Translations under genes and position numbers: made by a program
Shown: positions 46,741 through 57,093 of the stretch, piece after piece
Layout: every line of letters starts with the position of its first letter
Numbering within the stretch: position 1 is the first letter of the stretch
Assembly: GCA_026707585.1 (NCBI GenBank)
Contig: JAPOWQ010000041.1
Coordinates: forward strand, 91,154 to 155,153
Reading direction: 5' to 3'
DNA length: 64,000 nt
Source: Chloroflexota bacterium
Lineage (GTDB): Bacteria; Chloroflexota; UBA11872
The notes under the pieces: generated by a model
Databases searched by the model: none
What the model saw: the letters and a program-made list of their open reading frames with translations, nothing else
What the model was told of the DNA's origin: nothing

Positions 46741-47634
46741 CTACGACGCCGGCTCCACCGTGACGCCGTGCAGGTCTTCCAGCGGGCGGATGATGGCGGA
46801 GGTGTTCTGGCCGCCGTAGCCGCGCGCCTGGGCTTCCTTGTAGAGCTCGTTGACGGTGCTGGTGACCGCCAGGCGCACCCCCGTCAGCTTGCCCAGGTCG
46901 GCCGCCAGCTGCTGGTCCTTGGCGTGCAGGTCCAGCGCAAACATGGCATCGAAGTTCCGCGCCAGCACGCTGTCTTTGACCATGCGCTCGTGGCCGGGAC
47001 TGGCGGCGGTGGCGCTCTGTAGGGTTTCGTACATGGCGGCCGGGTCGATGCCGTATTTGACCGCGGCCACGTAGGCCTCGGAGATCACGGCATTCGTGGC
47101 GGCGCCGATCAGGTTGTTGCAGAGCTTGACCACGCTGCCGCTGCCGGACGCGCCAAAGTGGCGAATGTTGGCGCCGACGGCGTCAAAGACGGGTCCGCCG
47201 CGCTCGAAGTCGCTGGCCTCGCCGCCCACCATGATGGCCAGCGTGCCGGCCTCCGCGCCCCAGACGCCGCCGCTGATCGGCGCGTCCAGGTAGCCGCAGC
47301 CCTTGCCCGCCGCCGCGTCGCTGATGCGCTGCGAGGTGTCGGGGCCGTTGGTGCTGAAGTCGATCCAGAGCTGGCCGTCCGTTGCGCCCTCGATGACGCC
47401 GTCGGCTCCGAGAAAGACGTCCTCGCAGACCGGCGGGATCGGCAGGCAGGCGCAAACGACGTCCACGCTCGCTGCCATCTCGGCCGGGCTGCTGGCGGCT
47501 TCGCCGCCGGCGGCCACGAAGTCATCGACCTTGCCGCGGCTGCGGTTATGCACGACGACGTCAAATCCGGCCGATCGCAGGTTGCGGGCCATCGGCAGGC
47601 CCATGGCGCCCAGGCCAATGAATCCGACTCTCAT
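46741..47634 (-). CDS. NAD(P)-dependent beta-hydroxyacid dehydrogenase (HIBADH family)
   Basis: A 297-residue member of the 3-hydroxyisobutyrate dehydrogenase/tartronate semialdehyde reductase family. GFIGLGAMGLPMARNL is the Rossmann start; DAPISGGVWGAEAGTLAIMVGG is the substrate loop, and the catalytic lysine is in VVKLCNNLIGAATNAV. ATG 47634 begins the Rossmann fold; an in-frame ATG 10 codons upstream is weaker. Substrate is a small beta-hydroxy acid. The gene order places it near HpcH-like aldolase, suggesting catabolism of 2-oxo or hydroxy acids. Confidence 0.87.
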   Translation of the reverse strand: MRVGFIGLGAMGLPMARNLRSAGFDVVVHNRSRGKVDDFVAAGGEAASSPAEMAASVDVVCACLPIPPVCEDVFLGADGVIEGATDGQLWIDFSTNGPDTSQRISDAAAGKGCGYLDAPISGGVWGAEAGTLAIMVGGEASDFERGGPVFDAVGANIRHFGASGSGSVVKLCNNLIGAATNAVISEAYVAAVKYGIDPAAMYETLQSATAASPGHERMVKDSVLARNFDAMFALDLHAKDQQLAADLGKLTGVRLAVTSTVNELYKEAQARGYGGQNTSAIIRPLEDLHGVTVEPAS

Positions 47635-47701
47635 AGCGTGTGCCTCGTTGTGGTGGTCAGGCATTCAGCTTGCCACTATCGTCCGGAAGCCGCGCGGCTG
47701 G

Positions 47702-48601
47702 TCAGGGTGTCGGGCGGCCGGTGATCTGGCGGCCGATGCGCGCCATCTCCTCGCCGCCGCTGACGATGTGCGCGCCGACGTTGTGCAGCAGGTGGCGGAT
47801 GCGGCCTTCGTCGTCCAGGTTCGGGTCGGCCCAGCTACACAAGAAGGCCAGGCCCTCGGCTTCGCAGGCCGCCTGGATGGTGTTGCGGGCGTGGTCCATC
47901 TCCGGGCCGTAAGGCGGGTCGTGCCAGTCGGGGTTGCCGTGGGAAACGCCCATGTCGCCGGGACCCCATTCGCTGAAGAAGAGGCCGGGAACGGCGGCGA
48001 TCTCGAAGGCTCGCTCCATACCGTGGCGGTCCTCGATCTTGAGGCCCAGGATTAGCTCGCCCTCCGGGTTCAGTGGCCAGGGGTCGGCCTTGCGGATGTA
48101 GTCCATCGGATCCAGGCCCCAGATGTCAGCCGCGACGCCCTGGCCGCCCATGCCGCGGGTGCCCTCGCCCAGGCCCTCGCCGACGCCTACCCGGGCATGC
48201 GGATACCGGACCGCTTCCACGAAGGCGCGGACCGCCTCCGGAGTTCGCGCGTGGCAGAGCACGAGCCCGTGGACGCCCGCCGCCAGGATGTGCCGGATCT
48301 GCCAGTCGTTGGCCTGCACGACGTCTTCGGAAAGGCCGTTAACCGGCAGCGTGCAAAGGACGGTCGGCGTGCGGTGCCCGCTGGGGGTAGGCCCCGCGTC
48401 GCGCAGCCCCTGCATGAAGTCGACCAGCCCACGAGTATCCAACCCGTGGTGCTCGAACTCCACCAGGATGAAGTCGGCAAAGGTGTCGACCATGTCGCGG
48501 CCGCGCTCGTAGGTCAGGCGCTCGGACATGCCGGTGTAGTACAGCGGCTCGCCGGCTTCGCGGAGCTCGATACAGCGATTGATGCGGGGCGCGTCAGCCA
48601 T
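47702..48601 (-). CDS. HpcH/HpaI family aldolase-like protein
   Basis: A 299-residue TIM-barrel enzyme of the HpcH/HpaI (2-keto-3-deoxy sugar/hydroxy acid aldolase) family. It shows FILVEFEHHGLDTRGLVDFM, LAAGVHGLVLCHARTPEAVRAFVEAVRYP, GLKIEDRHGMER with a conserved Glu, and GLFFSEWGPGDMGVSHG with a conserved acidic site. Metal binding is inferred from the family. ATG 48601 overlaps the upstream phosphorylase stop by 8 nt. It may cleave or form 2-oxo acids; the specific substrate is unknown. Confidence 0.8.
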   Translation of the reverse strand: MADAPRINRCIELREAGEPLYYTGMSERLTYERGRDMVDTFADFILVEFEHHGLDTRGLVDFMQGLRDAGPTPSGHRTPTVLCTLPVNGLSEDVVQANDWQIRHILAAGVHGLVLCHARTPEAVRAFVEAVRYPHARVGVGEGLGEGTRGMGGQGVAADIWGLDPMDYIRKADPWPLNPEGELILGLKIEDRHGMERAFEIAAVPGLFFSEWGPGDMGVSHGNPDWHDPPYGPEMDHARNTIQAACEAEGLAFLCSWADPNLDDEGRIRHLLHNVGAHIVSGGEEMARIGRQITGRPTP

Positions 48602-49403
48602 CGGTCGTGTCCTTCCCGGCAAGCAGCGCGCGGGCGGCGCGTACGACGATGCTCGCCATGTCGGCACAGTTTGCCCGGTATTCGTCCGTGCCGAAGATGT
48701 TGGGCCAGTCGCGGCGGTACACGAGGTCGCTGACGGTGAGGATCAGGCCCAGGTCTGCGCCGCGGAATTCGGACACGATCATCAGGGCCGAGGCCTCCAT
48801 GTCCACGCTCAGGACGCCGTCGCGGGCGTAGCGGCGGACCTTGCCGGTGGACTCGCGGTACGGGGCATCGGTGGTCCAGACTCGGCCGGGGTGGGCGGGG
48901 CGCTCGCTGGATTGCGCGGCCTCGATCAGGGCGTGGGTGGCCGGACCGTCGGCGCGGGCCGGATGGTCGGGCGGCCGGTAGTGGTACGAGGTGCCTTCTT
49001 CGCGGAGCGCGTTGGTGGCGATGACGTAGTCGCCGACGTCGATTCCCGGCCGCAGGGCGCCGGCGGCGCCGGCAATCAGGAACGTCCGCGCGCCCAGGCC
49101 GATCAGTTCTTCCAGCAATGTTGTGGCGTGGGACGCGCCGACGGGGACATTCGCCACGCCCACTCGGTGACCATCCAACTGGCCGATACGCAGGTTCGGT
49201 TTCAGGTTGGAATCGACGGCCCCCGTGGCCTCCGCGATCGGGGCGACCATCGGATCGATGAACCCGCCCATCACCAGCGCCGGGCAGAGCGCCCCGGCAT
49301 CGCCGCCCCCGCGGCCGGCCAGCTCGCGCATGTGCGATTCCGGATCGATGACCGGCGTCGCGTCGCCGTAGTGGTTGAGCCAGTCGGATAGCGACCCGGC
49401 CAT
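48594..49403 (-). CDS. Nucleoside phosphorylase/nucleosidase-like protein, copy A
   Basis: A 269-residue protein of the purine/uridine phosphorylase superfamily. FLIAGAAGALRPGIDVGDYVIATNAL is the phosphate-site region, and LSVDMEASALMIVSEFRG is the sugar/base motif (VDMEAS). By eye, the phosphate-binding Arg that normally precedes the GT-GG motif is replaced by Ile, so it may act as a nucleosidase or on another substrate. A paralogue lies 13 nt upstream on the same strand. Its start overlaps no gene and it is followed by the HpcH-like aldolase. Confidence 0.75.
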   Translation of the reverse strand: MAGSLSDWLNHYGDATPVIDPESHMRELAGRGGGDAGALCPALVMGGFIDPMVAPIAEATGAVDSNLKPNLRIGQLDGHRVGVANVPVGASHATTLLEELIGLGARTFLIAGAAGALRPGIDVGDYVIATNALREEGTSYHYRPPDHPARADGPATHALIEAAQSSERPAHPGRVWTTDAPYRESTGKVRRYARDGVLSVDMEASALMIVSEFRGADLGLILTVSDLVYRRDWPNIFGTDEYRANCADMASIVVRAARALLAGKDTTDG

Positions 49404-49416
49404 CAGGCGATCCGGG

Positions 49417-50283
49417 TTAGCCCGTCCCGGCTAGCAGGTCGCGGGCGGCCCGGATGATGACGTCGGCCATATCCATGCAGTTCGCCCGGTACTCGTCGGT
49501 ACCGAAGATGTTCGGCCAGTCGCGGCGGTAAACGAGGTCGCTGACCGTCAGGATCATGCCCAGATCGGCGCCGCGGAACTCGGTGACGATCATGAGGGCG
49601 GAGGCCTCCATGTCGACGCTCAGCACGCCGTCCTGACCGTAGCGCTGGACCTTGCCGGTGAACTCGCGGTAGGGGGCGTCGGTGCTCCAGACGCAGCCGG
49701 CGTGGCATTCGTGCTCGCTGGTCTGGGCGGCCTCAATCAGCGCGCGGGAAGCCGGTCCGTCGGCGCGGGCCGGGTGCTCCGGCGGCCGGTAGTGGTAGGA
49801 GGCGCCTTCTTCGCGGAGACCGCTGGTGGCGATCACGTAGTCGCCGACCTGGATGCCGGGCTTAAGGGCGCCGGTGGCGCCGGCGATGAGGAAGGTGCGC
49901 GCGCCCAGCGCCATCAGTTCTTCCAGGGTCATCACGGAGCGCGCGGCGCCGACTGGTATGCGCGCCACGCCGATGGGGTGGCCGTCCAGTTCGCCGATGC
50001 GCAGGCCGGGGCGCAGGGAATCGGCTTCCTCGGGGGCGCCTTTCGAGCGGTCGATGGTCTTCGGACCTTGCAGCCCGAGACGAACGTCGGACTCCGCCGC
50101 GCCCACGGCCTCGGCCAGGGGCTCGACCATCAGGTTGATGAACCCGCCGATGACCAGCGGCGGGCAGTCTTCGTTGGGATCGCGGCCGCGGCGCTCGGCG
50201 TACTCGCGGACGTGCGACTCAGCGTCGATGACCGGCGTGGCGTCGCCGTGCGCGTTGAGCCAGTCGGGTGGTGACGTTGACAT
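49417..50283 (-). CDS. Nucleoside phosphorylase/nucleosidase-like protein, copy B
   Basis: A 288-residue paralogue of the previous gene. The shared segments include GDATPVIDAESHVREYA, FLIAGATGALKPGIQVGDYVIATSGL, YHYRPPEHPARADGPASRAL, and LSVDMEASALMIVTEFRG. Copy B has an insertion (LQGPKTIDRSKGAPEEADSLRP) absent in copy A, so the duplication is not recent. As in copy A, Ile is where the phosphate Arg is expected. The ATG at 50283 is chosen by alignment with copy A; an earlier in-frame start (50328) adds 15 residues. Nucleoside salvage is the broad role. Confidence 0.75.
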   Translation of the reverse strand: MSTSPPDWLNAHGDATPVIDAESHVREYAERRGRDPNEDCPPLVIGGFINLMVEPLAEAVGAAESDVRLGLQGPKTIDRSKGAPEEADSLRPGLRIGELDGHPIGVARIPVGAARSVMTLEELMALGARTFLIAGATGALKPGIQVGDYVIATSGLREEGASYHYRPPEHPARADGPASRALIEAAQTSEHECHAGCVWSTDAPYREFTGKVQRYGQDGVLSVDMEASALMIVTEFRGADLGMILTVSDLVYRRDWPNIFGTDEYRANCMDMADVIIRAARDLLAGTG

Positions 50284-50342
50284 GGGAGCGGCGCGCCAGG
50301 GGTCCGGCTTAGGCCAGACCCCTGGCAACGCCTACCTGGCGA

Positions 50343-52511
<2,169 letters not shown>

Positions 52512-52565
52512 TCAAGCTATTTCGTCAGCATTCTAATCGCGGCGAGGCTATGTGGACCGGGCTGC

Positions 52566-52664
52566 CATGTGGCCCAGGCTGCGTGCAGCCTGGGATCCTC
52601 GGAGCAACCACGCTGGGCAGCCCCATACGCCTGTAGCAAGAATATGCATTGAGCGCCGAACCTC
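52566..52664. repeat. Dispersed repeat, copy A, with perfect 10-bp hairpin
   Basis: CCCAGGCTGC at 52573-52582 pairs with GCAGCCTGGG at 52585-52594 around a 2-nt loop. The 92 nt from 52573 to 52664 match 53983-54074 without gaps, at about 78 of 92 positions by eye. In copy B this block ends in the first codons of a PhyH gene; here the aligned start is TTG instead of ATG. Confidence 0.75.
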
Positions 52665-52780
52665 TGGCCGGTCAGCGCATCCGCGGCCTGGAGGCTGAGG
52701 GGTACGCCCCTGCCGCCGGCGACCCTGCCGCTGGAATCTTTGATGCGATGATGCCGATATGCGAACGACCGTGACCATTG
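52649..52780 (+). pseudogene. Decayed 5' fragment of a phytanoyl-CoA dioxygenase gene
   Basis: The frame from TTG 52649 reads SAEPLAGQRIRGLEAEGYAP, which aligns with the N-terminus of the PhyH protein at 54059 (NAEPP, then NRIRSLEVEGYVAL) after loss of about 11 codons. After about 20 residues the similarity ends and the frame stops at 52778-52780. Its upstream region is the 92-nt repeat. This is a relic of a duplicated gene, cut off near the vapB-like gene. Confidence 0.6.
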
Positions 52781-52980
52781 ACGACGATGTCCTGGCCGTG
52801 ACGCGGGCGCTGGCTGCGCGCAAGCGAATCAGTCTCGGCAGCGCCCTATCGGAGTTGGCACGTCGCGGCTTCAGCAACGAGCCAGCCGGCATGGACGCCC
52901 GAGACGGCAGCCTGTTCGCCGTGCCCCCCGACGCCAAACCCATCACCACCGAGGACGTGTACCGGGCGCTACGGGACTGA
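52759..52980 (+). CDS. Ribbon-helix-helix antitoxin, VapB-like (partner truncated)
   Basis: A 73-residue protein: MRTTVTIDDDVLAVTRALAARKRISLGSALSELARRGF is a ribbon-helix-helix domain, followed by a short tail ending ITTEDVYRALRD. It resembles VapB-type antitoxins. The following toxin frame is truncated, so this may be an orphan antitoxin. The ATG overlaps the end of the PhyH relic, consistent with insertion or rearrangement here. Confidence 0.72.
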   Translation: MRTTVTIDDDVLAVTRALAARKRISLGSALSELARRGFSNEPAGMDARDGSLFAVPPDAKPITTEDVYRALRD

Positions 52981-52982
52981 CC

Positions 52983-53210
52983 GTGAGCGCGTTGCTCGAT
53001 GTCAACGTCCTGCTAGCCCTGGCGTGGCCGAATCACGTGCATCACGAGGCTGCCAGGGCTTGTTCGCCCAACCCGGCCAGTACGGCCGGGCAACGCGCTC
53101 CTCTACCGAGTCAAGGATCTAGGAGCCGCAGCACCTTCGGGCACCAGAGGCGACTTGCAAGGGTCTCCGTCCAGAGAGAGGGAAGCCGGGCCGCCCCCGG
53201 GACGCCGTAG
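52983..53210 (+). pseudogene. Truncated VapC-like PIN toxin
   Basis: The frame begins 2 nt after the vapB-like stop (GTG) with MSALLDVNVLLALAWPNHVHHEAAR, the N-terminal strand and first acid of a PIN domain. From about residue 26 the sequence (ACSPNPASTAGQRAPLPSQ) no longer resembles the family, and no downstream frame restores the conserved Asp residues. A frameshift or deletion has destroyed the toxin. Confidence 0.65.
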
Positions 53211-53452
53211 TGACGAACGGGGCAGGCACGATGAACGGCGACACAGAGGTCGTCTCATACAGACGCTGCGGATTCACCTGCTGAACGGGTCAGCCAACCG
53301 ATGTGCGGCCCGCATGGTGCTCGTCGTGTCGACCGCTGGCGAGTGTTGGCCCTTTAGGATGGGCGTCTCCGCGCGGACCGGCGCACGTGCGCAAGCCGGC
53401 CACACGGGCCGCATCGGACCGGACCGTGAGCTCGCGGAATAGGAGCATGCAG
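53211..53452. other. Intergenic stretch after truncated vapC
   Basis: Together with the truncated toxin this gives about 470 nt without an intact gene. It holds no complete PIN-domain remainder on either strand, and only a weak TTTAGGAT near 53351-53358 that could be a -10 for the VOC gene. I see no transposase or other feature. Confidence 0.4.
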
Positions 53453-53818
53453 ATGGCGAATAGCGTGGTGCATTGGGAAATCAACGCCAAGGACGGGCCG
53501 GCGATGCAGAAGTTCTACGGCGATCTTTTCGATTGGGAGATCAGCGTCGCCAACCCCATGGGCTACGGGGTGGTCAGCGCGCCCAGCGAAGGACCGGGCA
53601 TTGGCGGCGGCATCATGGGCATGGGGGATGTCGAGCCGCCGACCAGGGTCACGTTCTACGTGGGCGTGGACGACGTGACCGAGTACCTGGATAAAGCCGC
53701 GAGCATGGGCGGCAGTGTGATCATGCCGGAGATGGAGGTAATGGAAGACGTAGTCATCGGGATCTTCGCCGACCCCGAGGGCCAGGTGATTGGCTTGGTG
53801 AAGAACGTCCCGATGTAG
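53453..53818 (+). CDS. VOC (glyoxalase/bleomycin resistance/dioxygenase) family protein
   Basis: A 121-residue protein with the paired beta-alpha-beta-beta-beta modules of the vicinal oxygen chelate superfamily: VVHWEINAKDGPAMQKFYGDLFDWEI, then RVTFYVGVDDVTEYLDKAASMGGSVIMPEMEV, and FADPEGQVIGLV. His, Glu and other potential ligands are present, but metal binding and activity cannot be told. AGGAG at 53441-53445 is 7 nt before ATG 53453, so that ATG is chosen over 53447. Confidence 0.82.
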   Translation: MANSVVHWEINAKDGPAMQKFYGDLFDWEISVANPMGYGVVSAPSEGPGIGGGIMGMGDVEPPTRVTFYVGVDDVTEYLDKAASMGGSVIMPEMEVMEDVVIGIFADPEGQVIGLVKNVPM

Positions 53819-53982
53819 GACACCGCGACTTGTCACCCTTGCATGAAGAGTAGGGGCGGTTCGCTGACTACCCCACGCGGAAGCAATGGTGTCGGAGACG
53901 CTGGCCAACACCCACGGCGGGAGCGGATTGACGACGCGGTGAATTGAGAGCGGCTCCGCATGTGGCCCAGGCTGCCTTGTGA

Positions 53983-54074
53983 CCCAGGCTGCGCGCAGCC
54001 TGGGATCCTCGGAGCACCTACGCTGGGCAGCCCCGCCCGCCTGTAGCGCAGAAGTGCAATGAACGCCGAACCTC
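53983..54074. repeat. Dispersed repeat, copy B, with perfect 10-bp hairpin
   Basis: Same 92-nt block as 52573-52664. CCCAGGCTGC at 53983-53992 pairs with GCAGCCTGGG at 53995-54004. A partial extra copy of the left arm, CATGTGGCCCAGGCTGC, lies at 53959-53975. The block ends in the first codons of the PhyH gene (ATG 54059), so the hairpin is in that gene's leader. Confidence 0.75.
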
Positions 54075-54904
54075 CAACCAGCAAGCCCGACTGGGCCGCG
54101 CTGAGTACCGGAAATCGAATCCGCAGCCTTGAGGTCGAGGGCTACGTCGCGCTGCCGGCGACGCTGGACACAGAGACCGTCGCGCGGCTCAAGGCGCAGG
54201 CGGCGGCGTGGGACCCCACACCGGTGCATTACAGCCCACACCAGCGCACCCAATCCGACGTGCAGTTCGCGGGCGGGGCGGTGACGGAGCTGATCGCCCA
54301 TCCGCCGGTGATCGAGTTCCTGCGGGCCGCCCTGGGTCCGGACCTCGTGTTCATGCACGCCCACTACGCAACCTCGGCGCCCGGCCACCCCGGCATGAAC
54401 CTGCACACCGACTCGCATCCCTATGGCACCAGCGACTGGGGCTACGCCTTCAGCGCGCCGCGGCAGGTGCGGGTGCTGTATTACCTGGACGACCTGACGC
54501 CGGACGTTGCGCCGCTGCGGGTAATCCCGCGGTCGCACCTGTCCATGCACCCGGACGCCAACCCGTACAAGCGCTACCCCTCGCATCCGGACGAGTTGGT
54601 GATAACGGCGCCTGCCGGTACGGCGGTCGTCATCAACCTGGCGCTCTTCCACGCCAACGGCCCCAACACCGGCACGCGGGCCCGCGAAATGATTGCGCTT
54701 TCCTACCGTCCAGCCTGGTGCGGCCCGACCGTCCAGGATCTCGAACCCTGGCCGGACGAAGTACTCGCGAGCCTGCCGCCACAGGTCCGCGAGCTCTGCG
54801 GCAACCGCAACCAGCGCGCCACCCACGACCAGCCCGGCATGCCCCCCATCGATCCCCGAACCAACGCCCCCGGCATCAGCCCCCGCCGCTGGAACAGCGC
54901 CTAA
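54059..54904 (+). CDS. Phytanoyl-CoA dioxygenase (PhyH) family protein, 1
   Basis: A 281-residue Fe(II)/2-oxoglutarate-dependent oxygenase-like protein. The facial triad HxD is in GMNLHTDSHPYG, and the distal His is likely in LALFHANGPNTGTRAREM, with the 2-oxoglutarate Arg in that segment. VRVLYYLDDLTPDVAPLRVIPRSHLS is typical of the family. Substrate is unknown; PhyH proteins hydroxylate fatty acyl-CoAs, ectoine and many small molecules. The leader contains the 92-nt repeat. It overlaps the convergent Gfo/Idh/MocA gene by 4 nt. Confidence 0.85.
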   Translation: MNAEPPTSKPDWAALSTGNRIRSLEVEGYVALPATLDTETVARLKAQAAAWDPTPVHYSPHQRTQSDVQFAGGAVTELIAHPPVIEFLRAALGPDLVFMHAHYATSAPGHPGMNLHTDSHPYGTSDWGYAFSAPRQVRVLYYLDDLTPDVAPLRVIPRSHLSMHPDANPYKRYPSHPDELVITAPAGTAVVINLALFHANGPNTGTRAREMIALSYRPAWCGPTVQDLEPWPDEVLASLPPQVRELCGNRNQRATHDQPGMPPIDPRTNAPGISPRRWNSA

Positions 54905-55929
54905 AGGCTTACGGTCCGCCCGCTTTCAGCCGACTCGTATGCCGCATGCACCACCCGCAGCGCCGCCAGGGCTTCGCTGCCGGCGATGGGGGCTGGCTCG
55001 CCCAGGCAGGCCCGCAGGGTGCGATCGATCCACGGGGTGTAGTTCCGGAAGGATGGGCCGCTGTAGGTGATCTGGCGATCAGCCACGCCGGCTGGGTCCG
55101 GCAAGTTCGTATGCCACTTCAGCAGATGTCGGCGCGCCGACCCGAAACGCAGCCAGCCCTCGGACCCCCACAGGCTCAGGTCCATCTGGTACGGCTTGTC
55201 CAGCAGGTAACCGGAAACCAGCGAGCCGTAGGCGCCGTTGGCGAAACGCAGGTTCACCAGCGCCAGGTCTTCGACGTCGATGGGCGCGCCGCCCACGACG
55301 CCGGTCATGGCCTGGACTCCCACCACCGGCGACTCGGTAATGTAGGTCATCATGTCGAGCCAGTGGATGCCCAGCCAGACCAGGTGCCCGCCGCCGGCCA
55401 GCGAGCGCTTGAAGGTCCAGTCGCGTTGGCCGTGCGCGGGCCAGATGCGCGTCTGATCGGCGATCACGGCCCCGCGCAGCGCATAGGCCCGGCCCAGCGC
55501 GCCGCTGGCGAAGATGCGGCGGGCGTCCTGCACCCAGGGACTGAGGCGGCGAGCCAGCGGGACGATCAGGTGCCGGTCGTTCGCCTCGGCAAGGTCGACC
55601 AGTTCCGCGAACTGATCCGGATGCGTGCAGGCGGGCTTCTCCACCATCACGTGGCAGCCCGCGTCGAGACAGCGATGCACCGCCGTCGGCGCGTTGGCCG
55701 CGATCAGCGAAACGATGGCCAGGTCCGGCGCGGCCTCGGCCAGCCCTTCCGACAGCTCATGATGGGTACCCAGCAACTTCGGGCCGAGCGTCTCGCGCCC
55801 TTCCGCGAACGTGCCCCCGGATTCGTCCACGACCGTGACCGAGGCCACCAGGTCCAGATCACGCAGGGCCTGCAGAAAAAACGCCCGGTGGCCTTGCTCG
55901 TCAGCTTCCATGACCAGTAGGACGTGCAT
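54901..55929 (-). CDS. Gfo/Idh/MocA family oxidoreductase
   Basis: A 342-residue NAD(P)-dependent sugar or inositol-type dehydrogenase. The N-terminal half has a Rossmann fold (MHVLLVMEADEQGHRAFFLQAL is slightly atypical for the first glycine loop). The CHVMVEKPACTHPDQFAEL motif holds the catalytic Lys in the EKP sequence. GGGHLVWLGIHWLDMMTYI is the substrate/His region. A C-terminal alpha/beta domain follows. Substrate is unknown. ATG 55929 is preferred to the upstream in-frame start (55962) because it begins the Rossmann strand. Confidence 0.83.
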   Translation of the reverse strand: MHVLLVMEADEQGHRAFFLQALRDLDLVASVTVVDESGGTFAEGRETLGPKLLGTHHELSEGLAEAAPDLAIVSLIAANAPTAVHRCLDAGCHVMVEKPACTHPDQFAELVDLAEANDRHLIVPLARRLSPWVQDARRIFASGALGRAYALRGAVIADQTRIWPAHGQRDWTFKRSLAGGGHLVWLGIHWLDMMTYITESPVVGVQAMTGVVGGAPIDVEDLALVNLRFANGAYGSLVSGYLLDKPYQMDLSLWGSEGWLRFGSARRHLLKWHTNLPDPAGVADRQITYSGPSFRNYTPWIDRTLRACLGEPAPIAGSEALAALRVVHAAYESAESGRTVSL

Positions 55930-56002
55930 GCGACCTCCGAGCCCGGCCGGGTGTGAAACCATCCAGTCTATGCAGCGGCCGTCACGACGGATTGGAAGGG
56001 GC

Positions 56003-56016
56003 CGTTGCTAGACTGA
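56003..56016 (+). promoter_or_regulatory. Promoter-like 14-mer upstream of rfbB
   Basis: CGTTGCTAGACTGA at 56003-56016 occurs again, identical, at 57761-57774 before tRNA-Arg. It contains an extended -10 (TG, one base, TAGACT). The rfbB-like ATG is at 56040, giving a short leader. No clear -35 is seen. Confidence 0.5.
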
Positions 56017-56039
56017 AATCTCGCCCCCCGAGGTACCGC

Positions 56040-57065
56040 ATGTCCGCGCGTCCCACCCTGTTGGTTACCGGCGGCGCCGGGTTTATTGGCGCCAATTTCG
56101 TACACCACGTGCGGGCCGTGCGTCCCGACTGGGACGTGCGGGTGCTGGATGCGCTGACCTACGCCGGCGACCGCCGGCGGCTCGAGGACACCGGCTGTGA
56201 CCTGATCGTGGGCGACATCGCCGAGACGGAGACCGCGCAGTCTGCGCTGGACGGTGCGACCTGGCTGGTCAACTTCGCCGCCGAGACTCACGTGGACCGC
56301 TCGCTGCTCGACGCCGAGCCGTTCCTGCGCACCAACGTCACCGGCACCTACCGGCTGTTCGAGGCGGCGCGGCAGGCCGGCGTGGCCAAGGCCGTGCACG
56401 TGAGCACCGACGAGGTCTACGGCGAAACACGCGGCGCGGCCTTTCTCGAAACCGACCCGCCAGCCCCGCGCAATCCCTACTCGGCCACCAAGGCCGCCGG
56501 CGACCTGATGGTGCTGGCCACCTGGCAGACCCACCGGTTCCCCGTTTGCATAACCCGCGGCGTCAACACCATCGGCCCCTGGCAGCACCCGGAGAAGGCC
56601 GTGCCGCTGTTCACCATCAACGCCATGCGCGGTCAGCCCCTGCCCCTCTACGGACGCGGCGAACAGCAACGGGACCGGCTGTACGTGGAGGACCACGCCA
56701 GCGCGATCCTGGCGGTGCTGGAGCGAGGCGAGCCCGGCGAGATCTACAACGTGGCGGCCGGCAACAACCGCGACAACCTGTCCGTGGCGCGGCGCATCTG
56801 CGAACGGGTCGGGGCGCCGCGGGACCTGATCCACTTCGTGGAGGACCGGACCGGGCACGACTGGAACTATGCGCTGGACAGCAGCAAGCTCCAGGCCCTG
56901 GGCTGGTCGCGCCGCTACGACTTCGAGGCGGCCATGGACGCGACGGTTGACTGGTATCTCGAGGCGCAGGACTGGTGGGCGCCGATCCTGGACGGTGAAT
57001 TCCAGGCTTACTACGAGCGCCAATACGGCGAACGGCTGGCCGGTGCGGAGGCCTTCCGCGGCTAG
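56040..57065 (+). CDS. rfbB: dTDP-glucose 4,6-dehydratase-like NAD-dependent epimerase
   Basis: A 341-residue extended SDR. It has VTGGAGFIGANFVHHV, then VNFAAETHVDRSLLDAEPFLRTNV and STDEVYGE, and the catalytic YSATKAAGDLM. NTIGPWQHPEKAVPLF and YNVAAGNNRDN are typical of RmlB/RfbB. The enzyme would make dTDP-4-keto-6-deoxyglucose, first in dTDP-rhamnose and related sugars. The other rml genes are not adjacent, so a UDP- or other nucleotide sugar cannot be excluded. ATG 56040 is chosen by family alignment. Confidence 0.85.
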   Translation: MSARPTLLVTGGAGFIGANFVHHVRAVRPDWDVRVLDALTYAGDRRRLEDTGCDLIVGDIAETETAQSALDGATWLVNFAAETHVDRSLLDAEPFLRTNVTGTYRLFEAARQAGVAKAVHVSTDEVYGETRGAAFLETDPPAPRNPYSATKAAGDLMVLATWQTHRFPVCITRGVNTIGPWQHPEKAVPLFTINAMRGQPLPLYGRGEQQRDRLYVEDHASAILAVLERGEPGEIYNVAAGNNRDNLSVARRICERVGAPRDLIHFVEDRTGHDWNYALDSSKLQALGWSRRYDFEAAMDATVDWYLEAQDWWAPILDGEFQAYYERQYGERLAGAEAFRG

Positions 57066-57093
57066 CGGTATTCACCCGGCTCACCCCGATCGG

